A program made the translations under genes and the position numbers. A model generated the notes under the pieces. It saw nothing but the letters and a program-made list of their open reading frames with translations, searched no databases and had not been told where the DNA came from. DNA of 64,000 nucleotides from Sergeia podlipaevii (lineage: Eukaryota; Euglenozoa; Kinetoplastea; Trypanosomatida; Trypanosomatidae), in contig JASANZ010002214.1 of assembly GCA_030849805.1 (NCBI GenBank), positions 1 through 64,000 of the forward strand, written 5' to 3'. This document shows positions 7,439-15,590 of the stretch, piece by piece (position 1 is the stretch's first letter; each line of letters begins with the position of its first letter).

Positions 7439-10400
7439 TCACTTCAGCAGCGACGTTCCTCCTCTCCCTTCCCACCGCCAATGCCTTCACTGCATCCATC
7501 AAGGACTGAGTAAAAAAGTTGGAGACACACTCCTCAGCATCCATGGAAGGTCGGCGCTTCTGCTGCTGCTGCTGCTGTCGCTTAGGGAGTGGAAAAAGCG
7601 CACTAGCAGGGGACGCAGCGGCAGGTGGTGGTGGTGGTGATGACAACAATGAAGAAAATCGAGATATGCCACGCTTGCTACTGCTGCTGTCGTGGTCGCC
7701 GCTATGAATACTGCCCCGCTTGCTCTGCGGTGTGCGGAGTGGCTGCTGCTCAGAGCCGCGTGCCTTCATGTCAGGGGAGTGTCCCTCCTCCTCTCGCCCT
7801 TCCACCTCAACGCCAAGCGCCTCCTCGCTAACCACCGTCAACCCCGCACCGCCGTCGGTTGATTCTTCCTTCTCTTTCTTCTCTGAGTTGACTCTCGTAA
7901 AGACCGCCGCATCACGCGCGAGCACGCGGATCTCTAGGGCACGCATCACGCTCGAAAACACCTCTTCCAGCTGCTCGTAGCACAAGGAAGAAAGAAGCCG
8001 CGCTCCCCACGCCTGCAGGGACGCACCGAGAGGATGTAGAGGAGAGAGAGGGGTCTCACTATGACTGCTCGCACTGCTGCCGTTAGAGGAAGGACGACGG
8101 GCATCACCTCTCTGACTTTCATGCCCTTCCGCATCGTGGGGGAGGAGGACATCCTCCTCATCGTGGATGGCGTCTTCGTGCTCATGGCCCTCTTCCACTT
8201 CTCCTTCATTACTGTCGTCCTTATTTTTTTCACTCTGCATTGGCTTTGCTGCTGCTGTTGGAGACACACGCCGGCGCTTGCGGCGCCTGGCACCGAAGGG
8301 TCGATTCCAGTACGTTTTCTTCCGCTTTACCGCCTCGTCTACGGGCGGGTGCGCGCGCTGGGAGAAGTGCAGAGCCACCTTCGCTCGTGCCGCGGTTACG
8401 GCGGGATCGTCGTCCTCCCCCACCAACGCGGTGTCTGCCGCCCTCCTTCGTCGTTCATCCTCGTCCCCTTCGTCCTCGTCTTCGTCGGAGGAGAAGTGCG
8501 GCTCTGTGATGTGCTGGTGCTCCTCACAGAAGCGCACGACACCGCGGTTGATGCGGTACAAGTTGAGTACAGTTGTTTCCTTCAGCTCGAGAGCCTTGAG
8601 GCGGTACCGCTGGTCCGCCGGTGCCCTTGAGCGAAAGAAAGACCGCACGTTGCGCACGAGTTGGTCAATATCGTCATGATACTGTGACAGGCACACATAC
8701 TCCTCGTTCTCGACCTTCTCCATAACATCTTGCAAGCCGATGCGATGGCCCCGTGTGTGCGTGCGCCAGTCCTTGTATAGTGGGTGCTCAGGAAACAAGT
8801 CCAGGTCTGCGTTATTGAGAAGCTTAAAGCGATTGTTCGTGAAGTACTGCGATGTCCACTTTAGTAAGACGTGCCGGAGCTGCAGGCGGCGGTACTCGAC
8901 GCGACGCCACAGAGCCAACTGTTGCTGATGTTGCGCACGTCGCTGCGAATGAGACAGACGTGGTGGCAGCGGCATCACAAGATCCTCCTCAAGTACAACT
9001 GCACTGGTTGCTGTGCCGCTTGCCAAGTTGCCGCCCCTTTTGTTGTGAGCGTCATTGCTACCAATGATCGTCGCGATGGAGGCGGCCTGCATGCGTAGTG
9101 TTAGCGCACAAACGCGAAAGATATGAGAGACAAAGCGCTCGAGAGCCTCGGGCGTGGGACGCGTACGAACTCGTGCGAGAGCCACGTGAAACTGTGGATG
9201 GAGGCAATTGCCAGCAAAGATGGTTTGCATCTGCGCAGCGGCAGGCGTGACGCTACAAGCCTTTGTAAGCTTGCTTTTGACACTATTGGTGTCGCTCGCG
9301 ACGGGCATGGCTTCTATCTTTTTCTGTTCGTCTATATCTGGCAGGCTGTCTACGCCAATCAGTGCCTGCATAGTCCTTGGCCGAGCACAGGGCACGAGAA
9401 GCAGCACCTCGCTGCCGGCGAGCATGTTAAGATAGTAGTGAAACGCCTTCAACTTCTTCTTCTTTGCGGCAGCAGTTGCCGCCAGCACGCTGGCACAAGA
9501 GCGACGACTGTGCTTCGTTGTGTCATCGTCTTCATCAGCCCCGCTCTCGCTATTGTTCTTTCCCTCCGCATCCTCTCCGCTTCCTCCCTCCGCCTCGTCT
9601 TCCTCGTTCTCTTGTATCCACTCCTCTACTCCACGCAGCTGCACGACGCACGGAGTGGAGCGCTGGATCGACTGCACCAGTTGGTACATGTGGCCGCTAG
9701 TGAAGTGGTCCACGTAAAGCCCGCCGCCCCACGCTGCGCTGTCCACAGAATGTCTAGCGGCCTCCATGAAGTTGACGACAACGTTGGGGAGATCCACCGT
9801 GATGGCGCGGAAGCCTGTGAGGCTCTTCATGATGGTGGCACAGGTATTCATGAGTGTCAGGCGGTGCTGGGTTGCCACACGCATTGCCTCCGCATCCGCC
9901 ACAGCGCCATTGTCGCCTTCCTCCCCCTCATCTTCAGTGGTGTGCGTGTCGACCTGCTTCTTGCATTTCTTTCCAGAGGGCTTGCGCTTGTTATCAGATC
10001 GCATTGCTCCAACTGATGCAGCACCATCGTTGCCTTCCTGTGCGGATTCCCTATCCTCTAACGCCACCAGGAGTAGCATGGGGTGACGAGGCCGCGGCAC
10101 AGTGAAACGGGTCAACTCGCGGACCGCAGCATGCACATCTACGCAGTCCCGCTTCTCCATTTCTAGTATACGCGCGGTACTTGCCCAGAGCTTGCTGAGC
10201 CGCTCCATCACCGCCTTCCGTACGTCCTGAAACAGCACTTCCACGTGCTCTGGCATAGGCGCCGCCCTAGTGTTCGCACTGCTGCGCTGCAGCGCCGGAT
10301 GAATGCGCTGCGCAGCCACAAAGAAGTCCTCCTTGCGAACGTGCATAGAGTCAGCGAATTGGCTGATCTCATCAGGGATACGCAAGCGTGTGCTTGTCGT

Positions 10401-12323
10401 GTAGAGCTGTGGCAGCGTCGTCCGTAGTCGGTTGAGGCTGGCCTCCGTGCACAGCGCCTTCATATCCGCACCAGAGTAGCCTTCTGTGTGCGCAACGAGC
10501 TCGTTGAGTGTGTCGGCATGATCGGGACTGCCAGGATCTGGCAAGAGTGGGCCAGCGAGAATACTGAGAATGTGCCGCCGCGCAGCGGAACCAGGAGTGG
10601 GAAAGATGAGCTCTCGATCAAACCGTCCAGGCCTCCGCAGCGCTGGGTCAATGGTATCGGGGCGGTTCGTGGCACCAATCACGACCACCTGCCCACGGTC
10701 CTGAAGTCCATCTAGCAGCGCAAGGAAAGTGGCGACCAGCGCGGCTTGTGTCTGCTCCGTCTTAGTGTGTCTAGTTGGAGCAAGACCGTCAATTTCATCA
10801 AAAAAGATGATGCTAGGCTGCATACGCTTGGCCTCTTCAAAAAGCAGACTCAGCTGTCGCTCGCTCTCACCAACCCACTTGGAGAGAATGTCAGCGCCTT
10901 TCCGCATAAAGAAGGTCACCTTGCGCGGGCCACATCGCGACCCCTCATTGGCCAAGGCGCGCGCCATGAGCGTCTTGCCAGTGCCAGGGGGACCGACAAA
11001 GAGAATGCCACGTGGGGGAGAAAGGTTCATGCGACGGAAAAGATCAGGGTAAAGCAGCGGTAGCAGCACCATCTCTCGTAAGGTGACAATGTGCTCGGGA
11101 AGTCCACCGACGCTGTCGAACGTCGTGCCATCATCTACACGTAAAGGACTGATGTCTCCTAGAGCCCCTGAGGGCGGTGAGGCACCGGAACCACCGCCTG
11201 AAGAGAAGGGTTCATCCGCACCCATGCCACCGCCACCACCACCACCACCCGCCGACGACGTCGTCGCCCCTGCCGCCGAGCGTTCGTCGCGGTCTTTAAC
11301 AAACAAGTGGCGATATCGCCGGTCAATTTTCTTTCGCCGCGCCTTCGCCTCGTCCTTCTTGCCCACCGCGTCGTTTAAGTAGTAGTTGATGTTGATGTTC
11401 CTCGCGGTGCTCTCACGTGCGTGCCGCTTCGCCTTGCGGCTCTCCTCTAATGTTAAGTGGCGCTCGTCCTCCGAGGAGGAGACGTCGTCGTCACCGCTTG
11501 AAGAGTTCAACTTGGCATCCTCACGTGCAAGCTTATCAATGCTCTCCTCCCGTAGCGAATCATCGGTAATGGACGAGTCTACCGACACCTCTCGGGGTCT
11601 CTTGCCATTATTGTTATTACTATTCCCATATCTTCCTTTTGCAAAGCCTGTGGCGGAGGAGGAAGCCAAGGAAGTTTGACTAACAGCAAAGTCGGGGCTA
11701 CGGATCGACTCATAGTGCTGGATTTGTGAGCGCACAGGCTTGTGATGTGGCTGCTGTGTTGAAGGGCGGGAGGAGAGCGCGGTGACGGAGGATGACGATG
11801 AGCTAGATGACGAATCCTCTTCATCACTGTGCTTCCGGTTTCGGCCACGTCGCCGCCTCCCGCGACTACCATCACTCTCGGAGCTCTTACCGAGGGACTC
11901 CTCGTCCTCCTCGCGCATCTCGTCCAGGGTATCCTTCAGCCGGTACATGGCCAACTTCGCTGCCTCTCGCTCTGGGTAACGCTGGTTGATCACGATTTCC
12001 TGCGGATGTCCTCGCTCATGAGGCATCCCGTCGCCAGGATGCTGCTTGACGTTAATGACGCGCTGCAGGTACTCCTCATCAAGTGTGCGGGTCTCGCGGT
12101 GTACGCGGCACCCACGCCCAAGTCGCTCGCCTTCCGCTGGCATCTCCAGCGATAGCGGTAAGCGACGGGGATGAGCAGCGGCGTCGCCAGTGGCTGGGGG
12201 CGACAGACGCCGGCCTCGCCTCTTATCTGCGGAACTCCCAAGCGATGACGACGACGACGAGTCGCCGCTGTTGCGTCGTACTGATTTTGGTTGGCACTGA
12301 GCCTGTGATCGGGTGGTCACCAT
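7341..12323 (-). CDS. ATAD2/Yta7-like AAA ATPase with bromodomain
   Basis: This 1660-residue chromatin ATPase begins with about 380 disordered residues (Ser runs, acidic and Arg-rich). AAA1 is canonical: Walker A GPPGTGKT at 444-451, Walker B IIFFDEIDG at 505-513, sensor GATNRPD at 550-556 and arginine fingers in RRPGRFDRE near 563-571. A second AAA region (about 740-1000) lacks Walker motifs, as in ATAD2, Yta7 and Abo1. A bromodomain-like region follows at about 1140-1265 (LFPEHPLYKDW, VMEKVENEEYVCLSQYHDDI). The position of the acetyl-lysine-binding Asn appears occupied by Phe (RNVRSFFRSRA against NALEYNPDRD in ATAD2). The family acts on histones and nucleosome density in the nucleus. Leishmania and T. 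brucei have one ATAD2-like bromodomain factor, which I recall as BDF7, without certainty. The Ser/Gly-rich C-terminus may be a frameshift product. Confidence 0.93.
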   Translation of the reverse strand: MVTTRSQAQCQPKSVRRNSGDSSSSSSLGSSADKRRGRRLSPPATGDAAAHPRRLPLSLEMPAEGERLGRGCRVHRETRTLDEEYLQRVINVKQHPGDGMPHERGHPQEIVINQRYPEREAAKLAMYRLKDTLDEMREEDEESLGKSSESDGSRGRRRRGRNRKHSDEEDSSSSSSSSSVTALSSRPSTQQPHHKPVRSQIQHYESIRSPDFAVSQTSLASSSATGFAKGRYGNSNNNNGKRPREVSVDSSITDDSLREESIDKLAREDAKLNSSSGDDDVSSSEDERHLTLEESRKAKRHARESTARNININYYLNDAVGKKDEAKARRKKIDRRYRHLFVKDRDERSAAGATTSSAGGGGGGGGMGADEPFSSGGGSGASPPSGALGDISPLRVDDGTTFDSVGGLPEHIVTLREMVLLPLLYPDLFRRMNLSPPRGILFVGPPGTGKTLMARALANEGSRCGPRKVTFFMRKGADILSKWVGESERQLSLLFEEAKRMQPSIIFFDEIDGLAPTRHTKTEQTQAALVATFLALLDGLQDRGQVVVIGATNRPDTIDPALRRPGRFDRELIFPTPGSAARRHILSILAGPLLPDPGSPDHADTLNELVAHTEGYSGADMKALCTEASLNRLRTTLPQLYTTSTRLRIPDEISQFADSMHVRKEDFFVAAQRIHPALQRSSANTRAAPMPEHVEVLFQDVRKAVMERLSKLWASTARILEMEKRDCVDVHAAVRELTRFTVPRPRHPMLLLVALEDRESAQEGNDGAASVGAMRSDNKRKPSGKKCKKQVDTHTTEDEGEEGDNGAVADAEAMRVATQHRLTLMNTCATIMKSLTGFRAITVDLPNVVVNFMEAARHSVDSAAWGGGLYVDHFTSGHMYQLVQSIQRSTPCVVQLRGVEEWIQENEEDEAEGGSGEDAEGKNNSESGADEDDDTTKHSRRSCASVLAATAAAKKKKLKAFHYYLNMLAGSEVLLLVPCARPRTMQALIGVDSLPDIDEQKKIEAMPVASDTNSVKSKLTKACSVTPAAAQMQTIFAGNCLHPQFHVALARVRTRPTPEALERFVSHIFRVCALTLRMQAASIATIIGSNDAHNKRGGNLASGTATSAVVLEEDLVMPLPPRLSHSQRRAQHQQQLALWRRVEYRRLQLRHVLLKWTSQYFTNNRFKLLNNADLDLFPEHPLYKDWRTHTRGHRIGLQDVMEKVENEEYVCLSQYHDDIDQLVRNVRSFFRSRAPADQRYRLKALELKETTVLNLYRINRGVVRFCEEHQHITEPHFSSDEDEDEGDEDERRRRAADTALVGEDDDPAVTAARAKVALHFSQRAHPPVDEAVKRKKTYWNRPFGARRRKRRRVSPTAAAKPMQSEKNKDDSNEGEVEEGHEHEDAIHDEEDVLLPHDAEGHESQRGDARRPSSNGSSASSHSETPLSPLHPLGASLQAWGARLLSSLCYEQLEEVFSSVMRALEIRVLARDAAVFTRVNSEKKEKEESTDGGAGLTVVSEEALGVEVEGREEEGHSPDMKARGSEQQPLRTPQSKRGSIHSGDHDSSSSKRGISRFSSLLSSPPPPPAAASPASALFPLPKRQQQQQQKRRPSMDAEECVSNFFTQSLMDAVKALAVGRERRNVAAEVTADDAHRDSGGSRSPRSSSASGSGASNGRRSS

Positions 12324-12785
12324 CGCGTCACGTGCTGTGCCGAACTGAAATAAATAAATATATAAGTAAAAATAGTTTTCGGTAGCTATCTATTTGTTGT
12401 CTATATTTTTACTGTGTGGGTGTCTCTCAAACACTTTACTCTCTCCACCTCTCTTTTTCCTTTTTCTTTTATTGATGTTAATGATTCTTATTTATGATAA
12501 AGTGGTTTTCCCCACTCAAGTTAAAGATATATATATATATGTCAATCTATATATTCTCCAACTTCTTCGCTTGCTCTCCCACCTGTGCTTCTATTTAAGA
12601 AAAAAAAAAAAGACTGAAGAGAAAGTACAATACAAGTTGGCGAAATGCCTCTTTTCTTATAATGTGTATGTATGTATGTGTGTGTATGTGTCTATTCGTC
12701 CAGTTCTACTTTTTTTTTTAAGCATAGAAAGCAAGAGAAACAGCAAACCTAGGCATTGGAAGATAAAGCATCAAGAAGAAATTGG

Positions 12786-12881
12786 TTAGCTTTTCATTAC
12801 CTCACTGTAGTGTGAGTGCGAGTCCACCTCCGACATCATTCTCTTATAGAAGCGGAGCGCCAGTACATGTAAACTGTACAT
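12786..12881 (-). CDS. Small candidate ORF, 31 residues
   Basis: A minus-strand ATG at 12879-12881 opens 31 codons ending in TAA at 12786-12788. The product includes LHVLALRFYKRMM and SEVDSHSHYSEVMKS. It is the only balanced, non-repetitive patch in about 1.7 kb of AT-rich intergenic DNA and is in the sense of the unit. An in-frame TAA lies 13 codons upstream of the ATG. I recognise no family, and chance cannot be excluded at this length. It could equally be an upstream ORF in the 5' leader of the RLP24 transcript's neighbour or unannotated 3' UTR. Confidence 0.25.
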   Translation of the reverse strand: MYSLHVLALRFYKRMMSEVDSHSHYSEVMKS

Positions 12882-13387
12882 CCCAGTGAATAAGAAAGGA
12901 AATTGTTTTTTTTTCTGTTAAGGTTCTTGATTAATGTACGGTTCTGGAAACAAACAAACAAACAAACAAGGAAAGAAAGAAAGAAGAAAAGGCAAAAAAG
13001 CACAAAGGGAGGGGCGGAGATGAGAGAAAGGGAAAGAAGAGAAGGGCGTGAGTTCATTCCTCAGATGACTTCCAATGCAGCCACACAAGCACACACACAC
13101 ACAAAAAAATAAAATAAAATAAAGAACACGAGGAAACAAACGCCAATGCAGATAGAAACATGACTTGTTCTGTCTTTCCACATTCGTTGTAGCATACATA
13201 TCGTCGTGGATATCGTTCTTTCGTCATCGTTGTTCTAACACACACACACACACACACCCTCCTCCCCTTCCTATTCCTTCACACACACACGCACACATCC
13301 ATACTCACATTTTTTTTTTCAAATTTTTGTTCTTTCCTTATCTTTCTTCAGTCAGTGCTCCCTCTTAACGCGATTAAATAAATTTAA

Positions 13388-13484
13388 GAGAAAAAAAAAA
13401 CAGACAAGTGATCACCCAACAACAACAACAAAAGAAAAATTGATTCACTCAAGAAAAAAAAACAGACAAGTGATCACCCAACAA
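13388..13484. repeat. Dispersed pair of a 31-34-bp segment
   Basis: The segment A-run followed by CAGACAAGTGATCACCCAAC plus AA occurs at 13388-13421 and again at 13451-13484, separated by about 30 bp of CAA-rich sequence. The core TGATCA is palindromic. Confidence 0.85.
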
Positions 13485-14061
13485 TATACGTTCTGTTCCG
13501 CAAAAAAAAAAGGTAGTGTAATACGGTTTCTTTTCTTTTCGCGCAGAGAAAGCAAAGCTTAGAACAGAGAAGGATTTCAGCCTTTGCAAATACACCGACA
13601 CTCATACTTCCCTTACTCACACACGCACGTATGCATCCAAGAGTTGTTGTTGCTCTTATTTCCCTCCCCCCCCCTCCCCCTCCTTTTCATTCCAGTTTTA
13701 ATCGAAATAATGATCAGCAGTACGCGCACACACACGCATACATTTTACCTTTAAGACTCTCCACCCACAGCCACCAACAACCTCAATCATTCACGCATTG
13801 ACTAGGCCGATTCACTTCCTTCACACTAGAAGAAGAAGAAGAGGGGGAAGCAAAAAAAAAAAAAAAAAAATCGCACACCTACACCAACACGTACATACTT
13901 GCACATTTCTCTTGTATTCAGTAGCGTTGACCAGTGTAGAGCGTCATAAACACACCCTCCCCCTAGTCCTCGTTTCATAGCAGGAAAGTAGAACAATGTA
14001 GAGAGAAAGACAGACAAAAGCACACACACTAAAACATTTGTGGAGCCACACTTCGTCATCT

Positions 14062-14634
14062 TTATTTCTTCTTGGCGGAGCGGAACGACGTGACACCAGC
14101 GGCCTTCTCTGCCTTGCGCTGGGTCTGGGCACGCTTCTTGGCCGCCTCGCGGCGCTGCGTCCTCTTCTCCTCCTTCTCTTGCTGGATCTGCAACAAGTCG
14201 TCGCGTGCGGTGTGCTTGACCTCCACGTCCTCGATCCAGTCGATGTTGTGCTTGAGCGCAGACGCCGCCTCGCGCTTCTCCTGCAAACGCACCTTCTCCA
14301 TGCGCTTGTTCCAGAGGTCCTCCTGTCTACGCTGCTTGATCTTCTCCACACGCTTCATCACCTTGAGCGTGTCATTCATGAGCTCACGGTTATACTTGAC
14401 GGGCACATTACGGCGCTGCTCAAAGTCAATGGTGCTATCAACTGCCAGTTCCTTGCCGTTGGCCTTACGGAACGTCTTAGTCCACTTTAGCTTCATGGGG
14501 TTGCGCTTCATACCGAAGTTCTTGCGGCACTTGCTGGCGCAGAAGCGGAAGACCTTGCAGTCATTGCGCACGAACACTTGACCATGACCCGGGTACACAG
14601 GCGCGCCGCAGAAGGAGCACTGCTCAATCCTCAT
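14062..14634 (-). CDS. RLP24: 60S ribosome biogenesis factor RLP24 (eL24-like)
   Basis: The 190-residue protein opens with [18 protein letters not shown] and carries the eL24-type zinc site C6-x2-C9 and C32-x3-C36. It continues with [15 protein letters not shown], the signature that separates RLP24 from ribosomal protein eL24 (which has a shorter tail). A long basic helical C-terminus rich in Lys, Arg, Glu and Ala follows (about 100-190). RLP24 joins pre-60S particles in the nucleolus and is later exchanged for eL24 in the cytoplasm through the AAA ATPase Drg1/Afg2, which contacts its C-terminus. Length fits the family. The ATG at 14632-14634 is immediately followed by the invariant N-terminal motif, so the start is firm. 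A T-rich tract and an AG about 12 nt upstream fit a trans-splice acceptor. Confidence 0.95.
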   Translation of the reverse strand: MRIEQCSFCGAPVYPGHGQVFVRNDCKVFRFCASKCRKNFGMKRNPMKLKWTKTFRKANGKELAVDSTIDFEQRRNVPVKYNRELMNDTLKVMKRVEKIKQRRQEDLWNKRMEKVRLQEKREAASALKHNIDWIEDVEVKHTARDDLLQIQQEKEEKRTQRREAAKKRAQTQRKAEKAAGVTSFRSAKKK

Positions 14635-15048
14635 TGATATTAAGGACTGATTATATATATATATATATACGAGAAAAAAAAAAATGCTGTTAACTGCTAA
14701 TTTTTCCTCCCCCTTTTGCGTTTACCAATTCAGCTGAATAGTGTATATATATATGTGTGTGTGTTGAGGCTGATGCTTCTCAGGATCCGCTTTACTACAA
14801 GCAATACTACTATACGATAAAAATAAAAAATTGAAAAGAGTAGTGATGGCAAGTAAATAGAATTCACAAGAAAAAAAAAGAGACAAAACATTTGCTTTTG
14901 CTTCCACCTGCATGTACGTGCATTTCGTATCATACATTGTGGAAATATAATATATAAACGAACAAAAAAAAAAGAGGCACATAACAACTAGCACCAAACG
15001 TTCTGCTGCGTAATGCAATGAAAATGAAATCACATTGTGTGTATGAAG

Positions 15049-15081
<33 letters not shown>

Positions 15082-15590
15082 AGTGCAAAACTATCTGGAG
15101 CAAAAAAAAAAAAACAGCACTCACACAGCTATATTGGGAATGAAACTTTATCCCCAAGCTTATTTCATGTACATTCTGAACACAACATATACAAACATGA
15201 CGAGCGCACACACGCACAGACACACACACACACACACACACTCATAGCGATTGTGGGATACATGAGTGCCTCTTCCAATGGTGGTGCCAAAGTACTAAGT
15301 TCCTTTCTTTTTGCGTGTGTGTGTGTGTGTGTAGGCAAACTTCTTCATGAGTTTTTCCTCGTCCACTCCCCCCTTCTATTTTTTTATTTATTTATTTACA
15401 TACGTTTCCCCCGCGCACAGTTGTGCACATCACCATCACACCCCACCACATCACAGCGTTCCAAACAATCAATCATCACATTAAACAGCATAAAAGGAGC
15501 ATCTTTTTGCCCTTTCCTGTCCTTCCCTTTTCATTTTTTTTCTTTTTTTTCCTTCATATCCTTCTCTCAACACGCTTTAGAGGCATACAT
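14635..15590. other. Intergenic region
   Basis: No gene seen. It is dominated by A-runs, (TA)n at 14653-14668 and 15055-15081, (CA)n at 15219-15241 and (GT)n near 15316-15332. It contains the 3' UTR of the LRR gene and the leader of RLP24. Confidence 0.7.
14647..14684 (-). promoter_or_regulatory. Candidate trans-splice acceptor of RLP24
   Basis: On the minus strand an 11-nt T-run plus CTC (about 14672-14684) is followed by a (TA)n stretch and then the first AG at 14647-14648, about 12 nt before the RLP24 ATG. Position and order fit a spliced-leader addition site; no experimental support. Confidence 0.45.

Larger units (their letters stand above)
12324..14061. other. Intergenic region with one small candidate ORF and repeats
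   Basis: This is AT- and purine-rich with A-runs and (CA)n/(GT)n. A duplicated 31-34-bp segment lies at 13388-13421 and 13451-13484, and there are pyrimidine tracts near 13260-13320 and 13667-13690. Apart from the small ORF at 12786-12881 I see no coding character. Confidence 0.6.

Noticed and set aside
9123..10016. 297-codon plus-strand frame inside the AAA gene
   Set aside because: It lies antisense to well-conserved AAA/bromodomain sequence and has no domain of its own.
14072..14581. 169-codon plus-strand frame over RLP24
   Set aside because: Antisense shadow of a firmly identified conserved gene.
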